Below, one piece after another: positions 17,961 through 27,503 of a DNA stretch of 64,000 nt; the first letter of the stretch is position 1, and every line of letters begins with the position of its first letter. A program made the position numbers and the translations under genes. The stretch covers positions 3,381,270 to 3,445,269 of the forward strand of contig NZ_BDUB01000001.1 in the NCBI RefSeq assembly GCF_002218065.1, given 5' to 3'. The notes under the pieces are model-generated. The model had not been told where the DNA came from, did no database searches, and was given only the letters and a program-made list of their open reading frames with translations. The stretch comes from Nodularia sp. NIES-3585. Its GTDB lineage: Bacteria; Cyanobacteriota; Cyanobacteriia; Cyanobacteriales; Nostocaceae.

Positions 17961-20447
17961 ATGCTTCATTCAGTTCCGCCACCTGCAACACATCCCATTC
18001 TCAAACCAGTACCATCAGCAAATACTATTCTCTATGCTAGTGATACTCAATTTCCCTCGGTTGTAATTAATCAGACTGATACCCCAGAAGACAAAGAAGA
18101 ATCCCCGCCACTACAGGAAATTCCACAAATATCAAATGTGGAAGACCCTGATGTTGCTTTGCATTGGTCAACTCCCATCAATGTCAGTAGGGATAATTTA
18201 CCGGCTACAACTTTAGCTACACCCAATGCACCAGAAACTTTCCCGCCAGAATTTTCTCCTTTCACGGCTTCTAAAAGTGCGGAAAATTTAGGTCAACCCC
18301 AGGGAGTTAGTTCTTCCAGGCAACAATTTGATGCGCCCAGCACTACGCCCCAGGCGCAAGTTATAGCGGAAACAGCTACTCCACAAGAGCAGGAAAGTAA
18401 TCTTCCTGTGCAACAATTTCCCGATAGCATAAATATTTCTGTTGATCAACCCGATGGTATATCGAGTTCTCAACCAGTAGAAAATATTCTAGAGTTTAAA
18501 TCTCGTCAGCTTAACAGCGAAAGCTCTACTCCCTCAACTATAGAATTTAAGTCACCGACTGAGGAAGCTCCAGAATTTACACCTAGCCCGCCAGCCAGAC
18601 AAAGAACTGTAGAAGTGATCTCAGATAGGCAGGAGTATGATGAAAAACGGCGAATTATCACTGCTGAAGGTGATGTAATAGTGCGATTTGATGGGGCTGT
18701 AGTGGATGCCGATCGCCTGCAAGTAAATTTAGATAACTTGGTGGCCGTGGGGTCAGGTAATGTGGCTTTAACACGAGGGGAGCAAGTATTGCGGGGAGAA
18801 CGTTTTAGCTATAATTTCATCCAAGACAATGGACAAATAGAAAACGGCAGTGGGGAAATATTCGTACCCTCATCCGAAACAGACTTAGCTTTTTCACCCA
18901 CCGATATCACAGGCAGAGAATTTCAGCGTCCTCTAAGCGATCGCGTCAGAAGAAATCAGCCTCTTTCTGGTATCAGCAGCCCAGGCGGGATTGACTTTAC
19001 ATTAGGTGGTAGAGAAGCGAGTAATCTTCCTCCGCCAGCAGCAGGGGGTACAGTGAGACGATTGCGGTTTGAAGCTAAACGCATTGAGTTTTATCCGCGA
19101 GGTTGGCAAGCTGAGGATGTGCGGATTACTAACGACCCGTTTTCACCTCCAGAATTAGAGTTGCGGGCATCGCAAGTTACTTCGATACAAGAATCCCCTT
19201 TAGTAGAAACCATCACTACACGGGGACAGCGTTTAGTCTTTGACCAAACAGTTTCTGTACCCATTCCTGTAGATAGACAGACCCTTGACCGTTTTGAACG
19301 GGATGCTTCACCATTTATAGTTTCTCCCGGCTTTGATGGCGGTAAGCGTGGTGGTTTTTATGTGGAACGGGGTTTCAACCCAGTGGATAACGAGCAAACG
19401 CGTTTGAGAATCACGCCCCAATTTTTTGTGCAAAAAGCCTTAGAAGAAGGCACAGATGATTTGGCTTCATTATTTGGTGTGACGGGGAGTTTAAATGCTG
19501 TTTTAAGCCCAAGGGCAACAATTCAAGGTTCTGGTGAATTAACCAGTTTTGACTTAAACAAAGTAGAAGACAATTTGCGGGCGAGTCTACGAATGCGCCA
19601 AGAATTAGGCGATGTCAATCCCCACATATTAAATTTAGAATATAGCTACCGCGATCGCCTGTTTAATGACAGCCTTGGCTTTCAAACTGTACAGAGTAGT
19701 ATTGGTGGTCTAATTAGCTCTCCTGTAATTCCTTTAGGTAATAGTGGCATTAACCTTAACTATCAGGCAGGCGTACAATATATTAATGCCAATACTGATC
19801 GCCTAGACTTACTAGAAGCAGACCGGACAAATGATCGAATTTCTCTCGGTCGCTTCCAAGGTAGTGCTATTCTTAGTAGAGGTTTTTTACTATGGCAGGG
19901 TAAACCATTACCACCTACCGTCACTGAGGGGTTAAGATATACACCCAATCCTGTCGTTCCTTATATACAGACAGTTACCAGTGTCAGAGGTACTACTAGT
20001 TATTACACTAATAACGAAAATCAAAGTACCCTAACTGGTACAGTTGGTTTAATAGGTCAATTTGGTAATTTCTCTCGCCCCTATTTAGACTATACAGCTT
20101 TTAATTTAACTTATTCTCAGGGCTTAAACAACGGATTATCACCCTTTTTGTTTGACCGTTCAGTTGATAACAAAGTGCTAGGTGCTGGAATTTCACAGCA
20201 AATCTATGGGCCATTTCGTTTAGGCTTTCAAACAACAATTAACTTAGACACTGGTAAAGAAACTAGCACCGATTATATTGCAGAATATAGCCGCCGTACC
20301 TATGGAATCACTTTGCGTTATAACCCAATACTGGAATTAGGCGGTTTCAGCATCCGCATTAGTGACTTTAACTGGACTGGTGGTACAAATCCATTTTCTG
20401 GTGGTCAAGTTAAAACTGTTGTAGATGGTGTGCGACAAGAGAATTAA
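17961..20447 (+). CDS. DUF3769 protein, LptD/OstA-like outer-membrane assembly factor
   Basis: An 828-residue protein. The first 200 residues are low in complexity and rich in P, S, T and Q. From about residue 210 there is an OstA/LptA-like domain (DRQEYDEKRRIITAEGDVIV, DADRLQVNLDNLVAVGSG), followed by a long beta-rich region typical of LptD-type barrels and ending in GGFSIRISDFNW. I recognise it as the cyanobacterial DUF3769 family. By analogy it helps place lipopolysaccharide, or a related lipid, in the outer membrane. The ATG at 17961 is chosen over a TTG five codons earlier. A clear signal peptide is not seen at this start, so the true N-terminus deserves caution. Confidence 0.75.
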   Translation: MLHSVPPPATHPILKPVPSANTILYASDTQFPSVVINQTDTPEDKEESPPLQEIPQISNVEDPDVALHWSTPINVSRDNLPATTLATPNAPETFPPEFSPFTASKSAENLGQPQGVSSSRQQFDAPSTTPQAQVIAETATPQEQESNLPVQQFPDSINISVDQPDGISSSQPVENILEFKSRQLNSESSTPSTIEFKSPTEEAPEFTPSPPARQRTVEVISDRQEYDEKRRIITAEGDVIVRFDGAVVDADRLQVNLDNLVAVGSGNVALTRGEQVLRGERFSYNFIQDNGQIENGSGEIFVPSSETDLAFSPTDITGREFQRPLSDRVRRNQPLSGISSPGGIDFTLGGREASNLPPPAAGGTVRRLRFEAKRIEFYPRGWQAEDVRITNDPFSPPELELRASQVTSIQESPLVETITTRGQRLVFDQTVSVPIPVDRQTLDRFERDASPFIVSPGFDGGKRGGFYVERGFNPVDNEQTRLRITPQFFVQKALEEGTDDLASLFGVTGSLNAVLSPRATIQGSGELTSFDLNKVEDNLRASLRMRQELGDVNPHILNLEYSYRDRLFNDSLGFQTVQSSIGGLISSPVIPLGNSGINLNYQAGVQYINANTDRLDLLEADRTNDRISLGRFQGSAILSRGFLLWQGKPLPPTVTEGLRYTPNPVVPYIQTVTSVRGTTSYYTNNENQSTLTGTVGLIGQFGNFSRPYLDYTAFNLTYSQGLNNGLSPFLFDRSVDNKVLGAGISQQIYGPFRLGFQTTINLDTGKETSTDYIAEYSRRTYGITLRYNPILELGGFSIRISDFNWTGGTNPFSGGQVKTVVDGVRQEN

Positions 20448-20561
20448 TTAGGGACTAGCACCGCAGGGCGTTCGTCAAAACTTCGGCTTTTTGTGTCAAC
20501 AATTCACGGTGCGTTAGCCTCCGGCGTAACACACCCTACGAAAAATTTATATTTCTTGATG

Positions 20562-20673
20562 TATAGCAACCGCCAAGGAGGTTAAGACATAGACGGATAA
20601 TCAAACTGAGACACCAAAAGGGTTTTAACCCAATCCCCACTCCCCACTCCCTACTCCCTACTCCCCAGCTATA
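20562..20673. repeat. MITE-like element, copy A (TATAGC...GCTATA)
   Basis: This 112-bp segment begins TATAGCAACCGCCAAGG and ends in GCTATA. It contains CCCCACT-type heptamers near its right end. Copies with the same ends and left arm lie at 58384-58474 (same strand) and 35388-35492 (inverted). It contains no gene. The inverted termini suggest a miniature mobile element or a folded RNA. Confidence 0.6.
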
Positions 20674-20694
20674 TATTGAATTTTTCTCCCTGAG

Positions 20695-22212
20695 TTACTC
20701 AGCACTTTCTTGTACAGAGACGATATTAAGCGGCAAAATTACTGTGAAAGTTGTACCGACACCAACTTGACTAGTGACGCTGATTTTACCCTGGTGAGCT
20801 TCAACACACCTTTTGACAATCACTAACCCCAGTCCTGTACCCTGAATTGATTGGACATTTGAGGCGCGATAAAATGATTCAAACAGTCGCCTCTGGTCAA
20901 CTTCAGGAATGCCAATTCCTTGATCTTGAATCTGCAATATGGCTACTTTTTCTATGGAATCACAGGTTAAATCAACCTGAATATTTTTAATTTTAGGAGA
21001 ATACTTAACTGCATTAGAAAGTAAATTAATGACTATGTAATGTAAGAGTTTTTCATCTATAAAAGCATCTGTAGATTCACTATGACAGGTAAACATAATT
21101 TGATGTCCATCATTAGTAACAAGAGAAAATTCTTCAATAAATTCTCTACATACTTGTTCCAAATTTACTGCATAGGGATGACACTCAAGTTTTCCTACAT
21201 CTGACTTACCCATGAACAGCACATCTTCCATTAACTGTTTCATGGATTCCACAGCACCTTTAATTCGCTGTATATAGCTGCTTTTTTTTGCTGCTGGTAA
21301 ATTATCTCCTTGGATTTCTATCAGTTCAACTGCTGTTTGAATTACAGTCAGGGGATTACGAAAATCATGAGAAACTGTAGAGATAAATAGGGATTTAAGA
21401 TTGTTAAGTTCGCGCTCTTGATTCAATGCTTTCTCTAGCAATTCTGTTTGACGACGTTCACTGAGATCCCAGAAAACAATCACTACACCATCTATCTGAT
21501 TAGGTCTTCGCATAATAGGTGAAGCACTATCACCAATAGGAACTTTTTTACCTTTTTTGGTAATCAGAGATGTGAATTCATCCAAATACACAACTTTTTG
21601 GTCTCGTAAAACTTTTATTACTGGGTTTTCTAGTGTAGCTTCTGTAATTTCATCAACAAGATTAAAAATAGTTGATATATCTTTTCCCCTAGCATCTACT
21701 TGTTTCCAGCCAGTGATCAACTCAGCCGCTGGATTCATAAAAGTTACTTTTGCCTGATCGTTAGTAGCAATTACCGCATCGCTCATTGAGTTTAAAAGCG
21801 TGGCTAGTCGGTCTCGATTTTCCCGCAGATCCTGTTCTAATTGGTGTTTTAATAAACCAATTTCCACAGCTATTTTTAAATCTTTAGAAGTAAATGGTTT
21901 AACTACATATCCAAAGGGTTGAGTGAGTTTCGCACGTTGTAAAGTTTTGTCGTCACCATAAGCAGTGAGGAAAATGATGGGAATATCTAACTGCTCACGA
22001 ATACTCGCAGCAGCTGTAATTCCATCCATATCACCTTTAAGGATAATATCCATTAAAACCAGTTGTGGCTTAGACTCTAAGGCCTTAGCGATCGCAACTT
22101 TGCCCGAAGAAGCTTTACCAGTAACCATGTACCCTAACTGATTTAGTTGATTGGCAATGGTTCTAGCTACAATCACTTCATCTTCAACGACTAAAATTCT
22201 CACTTGATCCAT
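20695..22212 (-). CDS. Response regulator/PAS/histidine kinase hybrid
   Basis: A 505-residue cytoplasmic signalling protein with domains in the order REC (residues 5-120, phospho-acceptor Asp 55, Thr 83, Lys 105), PAS (about 135-250), HisKA (about 270-340, phospho-His 282 in SHDFRNP) and HATPase (about 385-497, N box around Asn 396-400, DQGIGIP and GTGLGL). It has no membrane segment. It lies seven bases downstream of the photoreceptor-like kinase on the same strand, so the two form an operon. Its N-terminal receiver is a natural phosphorylation target for that kinase (inference). The output partner is unknown. Confidence 0.9.
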   Translation of the reverse strand: MDQVRILVVEDEVIVARTIANQLNQLGYMVTGKASSGKVAIAKALESKPQLVLMDIILKGDMDGITAAASIREQLDIPIIFLTAYGDDKTLQRAKLTQPFGYVVKPFTSKDLKIAVEIGLLKHQLEQDLRENRDRLATLLNSMSDAVIATNDQAKVTFMNPAAELITGWKQVDARGKDISTIFNLVDEITEATLENPVIKVLRDQKVVYLDEFTSLITKKGKKVPIGDSASPIMRRPNQIDGVVIVFWDLSERRQTELLEKALNQERELNNLKSLFISTVSHDFRNPLTVIQTAVELIEIQGDNLPAAKKSSYIQRIKGAVESMKQLMEDVLFMGKSDVGKLECHPYAVNLEQVCREFIEEFSLVTNDGHQIMFTCHSESTDAFIDEKLLHYIVINLLSNAVKYSPKIKNIQVDLTCDSIEKVAILQIQDQGIGIPEVDQRRLFESFYRASNVQSIQGTGLGLVIVKRCVEAHQGKISVTSQVGVGTTFTVILPLNIVSVQESAE

Positions 22213-22219
22213 TGGAAAT

Positions 22220-24160
22220 TTATTGATGAGAAGTTAAATGGGGAAACTGGATTTTGAATACTGTGCCATGATCACGTTCGACAGTAATACTGCCTTCTAT
22301 TTGTTCTGTCACCAAGTCATAAACTAATGAAAGACCTAAAGAATCAGTATTACTCCAATCTAAGTTATCTGGTAAACCAACGCCATTATCTTGAATAATC
22401 ATTTCAATGTTGTTACCAATATTATGTAAATCAATAGTAATTTTGCCCAGTCTTTGATCAGGAAAAGCGTGTTTGAGTGAATTGGATAATAATTCATTGA
22501 TCACCAGCCCACAGGCAATAGCTTGATCAACATTCAAGTTAACTGCATCTATATTAGTTTCTAGGGAAATCCTACCTGGTTCTACCTGATAAGAAATTAG
22601 GATACTGGTTACCAGATTTTCTATATAGTCAACAACATCCAGTTTACCGATATTGGGTGAAATATATAAGTTCTTGTGAATTAGAGAGATAGAGTCAATA
22701 CGGTTTTGGCTCTCTTGAAAAACTCTGATAATTTCCGGATCTTTAAGAGTTTGAGATTGGAGTTGTAACAGACTTGACACAATTTGTAAATTATTTTTTA
22801 CTCGATGATGAATTTCTTTTAATAAAACTTCTTTTTCTACTAATGCAGCTCTTAAGTCCATTTCAGCTTTTTGTCGTTCAGCCAGTTGATTCTGAGCTTG
22901 TTGAAATATGGTCGATTGTTGAATCGCGATCGCAATCTGCACTGTCAATTGATCAAGCAAATCTAATTGATGGTCTTCCCAATCGCGACTACTAGAGCAT
23001 TGGTGAGCCACCAATAAACCCCACAAACACGAGCCAGTCTTGTCTTCATCTATTTTGACTAAAATTGGCACGACTAAATTAGCTTTGACTTCAAACCGTT
23101 CTAACAAGTGAAGATGACAATCACTCAATCCAGCTTCGTAAATATTAGCGATCGCCAGTTTCCGTCCTTGATGATACTTTACACCGCCACCTGTCTCAAA
23201 ACACGTATCTTCAACTTTTACCCCTAAAGCTACTGTCCATCCTTCTCCGACAGATTCGGCGACAATAGTACCGCTCATATCTGGAGCGAACTGATAAACT
23301 ACAACTCGATCAACCCTGAGCAAATCCCGCACTTCTTCAACTGTAGTATTGAGAATATCTTGAAGATTTAAAGATTGCCGAATTCGTTGCGCTACAGTTC
23401 GCATCAACTGTTCTCGTTCAGCCTGAGCTTTCAGCGCTAGTTCAGTTTGCTTACGTTCTGTAATGTCCGAGAACACAGCTAATATTGCCGATTCACCATT
23501 AAAAGTTAAAGATTGCAGTGAAGCGATCGCCCAGAAACAACTTTTGTCTACTCTCTTTAATAGCAATTCAAAATTATGAACTGATTCATTTTGGGTAAGC
23601 GCTGCTAAAATTGCTGCTGTCTCAGCCGGATCATAGTATAAATCTGAAACTGAGCGATTGACTAAATCTTCCGCCGAAAACCGAAATATTTGCAGCAATT
23701 CTAAATTAGCATATAAGATTAACCCGTCAGAGAAGCGGGAAATAATTAATGGTACCGGAATAGCTTGATAAATTCCTCGAAATTTCGCCTCACTTTCCTG
23801 AAGTTTTTTATCTATTTGCTTCCGCTTGGTGATATTTCTTATATCTACTAAATGAGCATCATATTCACCATATTTTATATTGTGTGTAACCACTTCAACA
23901 TAAATTATTTCTCCATTCTTTTGGCGATGTTTCCATTCAGTACATAAGGTTAAATCAGGATTTTCTTGGGTTAAAAATTCCTGCATAATCAGGGCATCTT
24001 CTGGAGGATGAATATCAGTTATTTGCATTTGCAAAAACTCTTCTCGCGAGTAGCCATATTGAAGAACAGCAGCATCATTTACGTCTAAAAACTGCCCACT
24101 TTTTTGGTCATATAGCCACATGATATGAGGATAATTTGCAAAAATGAAACTAAAATTCAT
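22220..24160 (-). CDS. Cyanobacteriochrome-like PAS/GAF histidine kinase (HisKA_2)
   Basis: A 646-residue soluble sensor kinase. Two PAS domains occupy about residues 5-115 and 125-240. A GAF domain (about 265-420) has the phytochrome-like LRVDRVVVYQFAPD and VVPILV plus LWGLLVAHQCSSSRDW. Within it lie a DTCF motif (318-321, Cys 320) and a Cys-His pair (348-349), the two chromophore-linked positions of DXCF cyanobacteriochromes. The kinase core is HisKA_2/LytS-like, with EIHHRVKNNLQ (His 451/452), then an HATPase with INELLSNSLKHAFP. It is the first gene of a two-gene operon with the REC-PAS-kinase. The likely role is light-colour sensing through a covalently bound bilin; the colour cannot be told from sequence. 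Confidence 0.85.
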   Translation of the reverse strand: MNFSFIFANYPHIMWLYDQKSGQFLDVNDAAVLQYGYSREEFLQMQITDIHPPEDALIMQEFLTQENPDLTLCTEWKHRQKNGEIIYVEVVTHNIKYGEYDAHLVDIRNITKRKQIDKKLQESEAKFRGIYQAIPVPLIISRFSDGLILYANLELLQIFRFSAEDLVNRSVSDLYYDPAETAAILAALTQNESVHNFELLLKRVDKSCFWAIASLQSLTFNGESAILAVFSDITERKQTELALKAQAEREQLMRTVAQRIRQSLNLQDILNTTVEEVRDLLRVDRVVVYQFAPDMSGTIVAESVGEGWTVALGVKVEDTCFETGGGVKYHQGRKLAIANIYEAGLSDCHLHLLERFEVKANLVVPILVKIDEDKTGSCLWGLLVAHQCSSSRDWEDHQLDLLDQLTVQIAIAIQQSTIFQQAQNQLAERQKAEMDLRAALVEKEVLLKEIHHRVKNNLQIVSSLLQLQSQTLKDPEIIRVFQESQNRIDSISLIHKNLYISPNIGKLDVVDYIENLVTSILISYQVEPGRISLETNIDAVNLNVDQAIACGLVINELLSNSLKHAFPDQRLGKITIDLHNIGNNIEMIIQDNGVGLPDNLDWSNTDSLGLSLVYDLVTEQIEGSITVERDHGTVFKIQFPHLTSHQ

Positions 24161-24771
24161 ACACTCCTATTCAAGAAATTATTCCCTGGGTACAATTTTT
24201 TTAATTAGGACATTTACATTAGCTACCAAATTCATATTAATTAATTCAAGTAGTTGTTTAAGGGTATATCTCAGTGATAACAAAAGTATCCATAACCTGT
24301 AATTTTACATATTTGCATTAGCGTCATCGAGATATTAAATTAGCATTACACCTGAAGCCCAGCGTGACCTGATTAACTTAGATAATAATTTCAAATATAA
24401 ATCATCAAAAAACTTGTCACCAATGACTATGTAATTTTCAATTCTAGTTTATGTACTTAGGCCGCTTGGTTAGGGCATGATAGTATATCTGACTAGAATT
24501 ATTCAAGTCTTACCATGCCAAGATAGGCAAAATCAATCGATTTTTCCATGTTACTTATCGGAAAACAGCATTACAGAACATATTTTTATACGTTTGGATT
24601 ATAACTCAGTATAGAACCCACAACCAGAGTCAAACGACATTATACATTAAAGATTTAAGCTGTAATTAGTACACCAGCAGGAGTAGCGCAAAGTGGAAAA
24701 TTTGGCAATCTTTAATCCTCAATCTAGTTAGCGTATAGTCATAATCTGTTCGCAAGCAACAAGACTTGATT
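24161..24771. promoter_or_regulatory. Divergent spacer upstream of nrdJ
   Basis: These 611 AT-rich bases lie between the sensor-kinase operon and nrdJ and hold both promoters. I looked for a cobalamin riboswitch, expected for a B12-dependent enzyme, and did not find the B12-box consensus. No other gene or repeat is evident. Confidence 0.4.
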
Positions 24772-25029
24772 ATGGTTCGAGAGTTAGAAAGAAAACGTCA
24801 GAGTGCAGAATTTCCAGAAACAGCGCCAGCTGCGAATCCTGTATTTTTTAGAACCTACAGCCGCCGCACAAAGGCAGGGTTGAGGGAAACATGGGATGAG
24901 GTATGCGATCGCACTATTCAAGGCATCATCGAACTAGGGAAGCTCACCCCAGCCGAAATTGCCATCCTAGAGAATATGCAACGCAACCTCAAAGCCTTAC
25001 CCAGTGGCCGCTGGTTATGGGTAGGTGGT
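24772..25029 (+). CDS. nrdJ: nrdJ exon 1 (class II ribonucleotide reductase)
   Basis: Exon 1 encodes residues 1-86 of the adenosylcobalamin-dependent ribonucleotide reductase, which turns ribonucleotides into deoxyribonucleotides without needing oxygen. It starts MVRELERKRQSAEFPETAP and ends SGRWLWVGG. The ATG at 24772 is preferred to a TTG two codons upstream. Reading on into the intron meets a stop at once. The 3' end at 25029 is supported by three things: the frame of exon 2, the conserved joined sequence WVGG-TEW, and TGGGT at 25018-25022 (-12 to -8), which pairs with ACCCA at 25381-25385 in the intron exactly as the equivalent bases of exon 2 pair with intron 2. Confidence 0.88.
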
Positions 25030-25697
25030 GTGTGATTCGTTGAGTCGAAACTGGCTAAAGGAAAGGCTTTTAGCTAATTCTTAGCCTGGAGATGACTCAC
25101 TTGGTTCGTAAAAAATCCTTTACAAAACTCATAACGGATACCCGAATAAGTAATGTATGGATAACCGAACCTTGACAACTGTATAACCTTATAGGTGATG
25201 TGATCATCCATCACAAAGTCCTATCCTCCAAGCGTGGGAGTGAAAGCATTTCCCCTACTTAGCGACTGGTTATCAAAGGGTAAAGCGGGGAAAAACGCTG
25301 GTAAAACCAAACCATGAGGTGAATCCCAGCAAGCAAGAGTGCATGGACAACGAAAGTGAAGGTACGTCTGAACAGTCGTAACCCAGTAAGCAGCGAAAAG
25401 AATGGTTGATACGCTGCGGTCAAAAGACACTGAGACACATAGGAACCCGAAAGTACCACCATAAAGGTCACGCTTTCCTGTCTCCGGCTGAGTAGTACCG
25501 TCCTAAACACTCAAACAAAAGGTTATACGGAACGAAGTAATCCTGTCTGCGGTTCTCTAAAAGTCGATTTTTGGAGTAGGAACCAATCCGCAAGCCCTGA
25601 CAGGAAGAGATGGAATCAGAAGCAAATGCCTATCTGTAATGGGTATGGATACGCTGATAGATTCCCGATGATTTGGAAGATAGAGTTTTAACAAGCA

Positions 25698-27497
25698 ATG
25701 AAAATGACTAAAACACGGAAAAATCCGATGGTGGTATGGACACAAGTGAACTGGCGCAAGCTAGAACGCACAGTGTTTAAGTTGCAAAAAAGAATCTATC
25801 AAGCCTCTGGTCGGGGAGATGTCAAAGCAGTGCGTAAATTGCAAAAGACTCTTCTGAATTCCTGGTCTGCCAAAATGCTTGCAGTTCGTAAAGTGACCCA
25901 AGATAACCAAGGCAAAAACACTGCGGGAATAGATGGGAAAAAGGCATTAATGCCTAAAGCCCGGATTGAGCTAGTGGAAACACTAGAACTAAATCATAAA
26001 TCCGCACCTACCCGTAGAGTATGGATTCCCCAGCCTGGGAAAACAGAAAAACGACCCTTGGGCATCCCCACGATTAGCGAACGAGCTAAACAAGCACTTG
26101 TGAAATTAGCTTTGGAACCCGAATGGGAAGCCAAGTTTGAGCCTAACAGTTATGGATTCCGCCCTGGCAGAAGTTGTATGGATGCTATTGAGGGTGTCAA
26201 AGTGGCAATTAAGCAAAAGAGCAAATATGTCCTAGATGCTGACATTGCAAAATGCTTTGGCAAAATTAACCACAAGAAACTGTTGAACAAAATCAATACG
26301 TTTCCAAAACTCCGCAGACAGATTAAAGCATGGCTTAAATCTGGTGCTTACGAAAACGGAACATGGTTTTCAACTGAAGAAGGAACCCCTCAAGGTGGTG
26401 TAATCTCGCCACTATTAGCAAACATCGCTTTACATGGAATGGAAAAGACTGTCAAGGAGTTTGCTCGAACCCTTCCAGGGAAAAAGGACAACAACGAGAA
26501 GGAAATCACCTTAGTCAGATATGCCGATGATTTTGTCATCTTACATCCCAATCTGGATGTACTCATGAAGGCTAAAGCACTGATTGAGGAATTTCTTAAT
26601 GATATTGGTTTAGAACTTAAACCAGAAAAAACTCGTATAACCCACACTTTGGAAACAATCAGCGAAGAAACCCCTGGTTTCGACTTCCTTGGCTTTAATA
26701 TCCGTCAATATCCAGTAGGAAAGTATGCAACAGGCAAAAACACACATGGAAAACCACTAGGCTACAAAACATACATCAAGCCAAGTAAAGAGGCTGTTAA
26801 AGCTCACTACCAAAGATTAGCCAACGAAATTGATCATCTAAAATCTTGTCAATCGCAAGTTGAGCTAATCAAGCGGCTAAACCCAATCATCACTGGATGG
26901 AGTAACTATTACTCCAAAGTCAACAGTGCTGAAATCTTTAAAGAGCTAGACCATCTTCTGACACGCAAGCTAATTGCATGGACTAAAGCTAGACATCTTC
27001 ACAAATCGACAAAACGGTGGATTAGGAAATATTTTGGCACTAAAGATGGGTCATCTTGGGTATTCCGGGCAATTACAGATGACAAGAACTTATATCTTCT
27101 GTATCACGGTGATTTCCATATCCAGAAATTCGTCAAAGTAAAAGGGGAAGTAAGTCCGTATAATGGCGACTTAACCTATTGGGCTACCCGCATGGGTAAA
27201 AGTGCCGAATTACCTACTAGAGTCTCCAAACTGCTGAAAAAGCAGAATGGAAAATGCACAGAATGTAGTCTTCACTTCAGAGATGGAGATGTAATGGAAG
27301 TAGATCATATTCTCCCCCGAACTAAAGGTGGAAAGGATGTTTACGGAAATTACCAACTACTACATAGACACTGCCATGACATCAAAACCAAACGGGATGG
27401 TACTCATGACAAGAGCCAAATTATTGAGGAGCCGTGTGATGCGAAAGTATCATGCACGGTTCTGAAGCCGAGTCACGTTGGCGACAGCGTGGCTTAG
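25698..27497 (+). CDS. Group II intron reverse transcriptase/maturase with HNH endonuclease (intron 1)
   Basis: A 599-residue intron-encoded protein that helps splicing and moves the intron by target-primed reverse transcription. Domains in order are an N-terminal RT0-like region, the reverse transcriptase (about 60-330, active-site YADD at 275-278), maturase domain X (about 380-450, LNPIITGWSNYYSKVNSA) and a C-terminal HNH nuclease (CTECSLHF, VDHILPRTKGG, HRHCHD). One oddity is KCFGKINH in RT motif A, with Gly 188 where intron 2 and most relatives have Asp; the preceding metal-binding Asp is kept. The frame continues through domains V and VI and stops six bases before the intron end. Identity to the intron 2 protein is roughly 60 percent by eye. 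Confidence 0.92.
   Translation: MKMTKTRKNPMVVWTQVNWRKLERTVFKLQKRIYQASGRGDVKAVRKLQKTLLNSWSAKMLAVRKVTQDNQGKNTAGIDGKKALMPKARIELVETLELNHKSAPTRRVWIPQPGKTEKRPLGIPTISERAKQALVKLALEPEWEAKFEPNSYGFRPGRSCMDAIEGVKVAIKQKSKYVLDADIAKCFGKINHKKLLNKINTFPKLRRQIKAWLKSGAYENGTWFSTEEGTPQGGVISPLLANIALHGMEKTVKEFARTLPGKKDNNEKEITLVRYADDFVILHPNLDVLMKAKALIEEFLNDIGLELKPEKTRITHTLETISEETPGFDFLGFNIRQYPVGKYATGKNTHGKPLGYKTYIKPSKEAVKAHYQRLANEIDHLKSCQSQVELIKRLNPIITGWSNYYSKVNSAEIFKELDHLLTRKLIAWTKARHLHKSTKRWIRKYFGTKDGSSWVFRAITDDKNLYLLYHGDFHIQKFVKVKGEVSPYNGDLTYWATRMGKSAELPTRVSKLLKKQNGKCTECSLHFRDGDVMEVDHILPRTKGGKDVYGNYQLLHRHCHDIKTKRDGTHDKSQIIEEPCDAKVSCTVLKPSHVGDSVA
27429..27462 (+). ncRNA. Group II intron 1, domain V
   Basis: A 34-nt hairpin with the AGC catalytic triad near its 5' end (GAGCCGTG), a GAAA tetraloop (GCGAAAGT) and the closing strand CACGGTTC. 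It is the catalytic core of the ribozyme. It overlaps the 3' part of the intron-encoded protein frame. Confidence 0.88.
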
Positions 27498-27503
27498 GGT
27501 AAT

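Larger units (their letters stand above)
25030..27503 (+). mobile_element. Group II intron 1 in nrdJ (2474 nt)
   Basis: A self-splicing, retromobile intron inserted between the GGT and ACA codons of nrdJ. It carries an RT/maturase ORF, a 34-nt domain V (27429-27462) and a domain VI whose bulged A lies eight bases from the 3' end (...TAGGGTAAT). The EBS2 candidate ACCCA (25381-25385) pairs with exon bases 25018-25022. A possible EBS1, ACCACC (25455-25460), is complementary to the last six exon bases GGTGGT. The 5' end reads GTGATTCG, whereas intron 2 has the consensus-like GTGCGATTCG. Two bases seem to be missing, and an apparent GTGTG arises only by including exon bases. Confidence 0.88.

Noticed and set aside
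24161-24771. Cobalamin riboswitch upstream of the B12-dependent nrdJ
   Set aside because: The B12-box consensus and the expected pseudoknot elements were not visible. A short ACCAGCAGGAG segment near 24670 is too weak.
25028-25032. GTGTG taken as the 5' end of intron 1
   Set aside because: It fits the group II consensus, but it would shift the nrdJ frame and would move the EBS2/IBS2 pairing two bases away from its position in intron 2.
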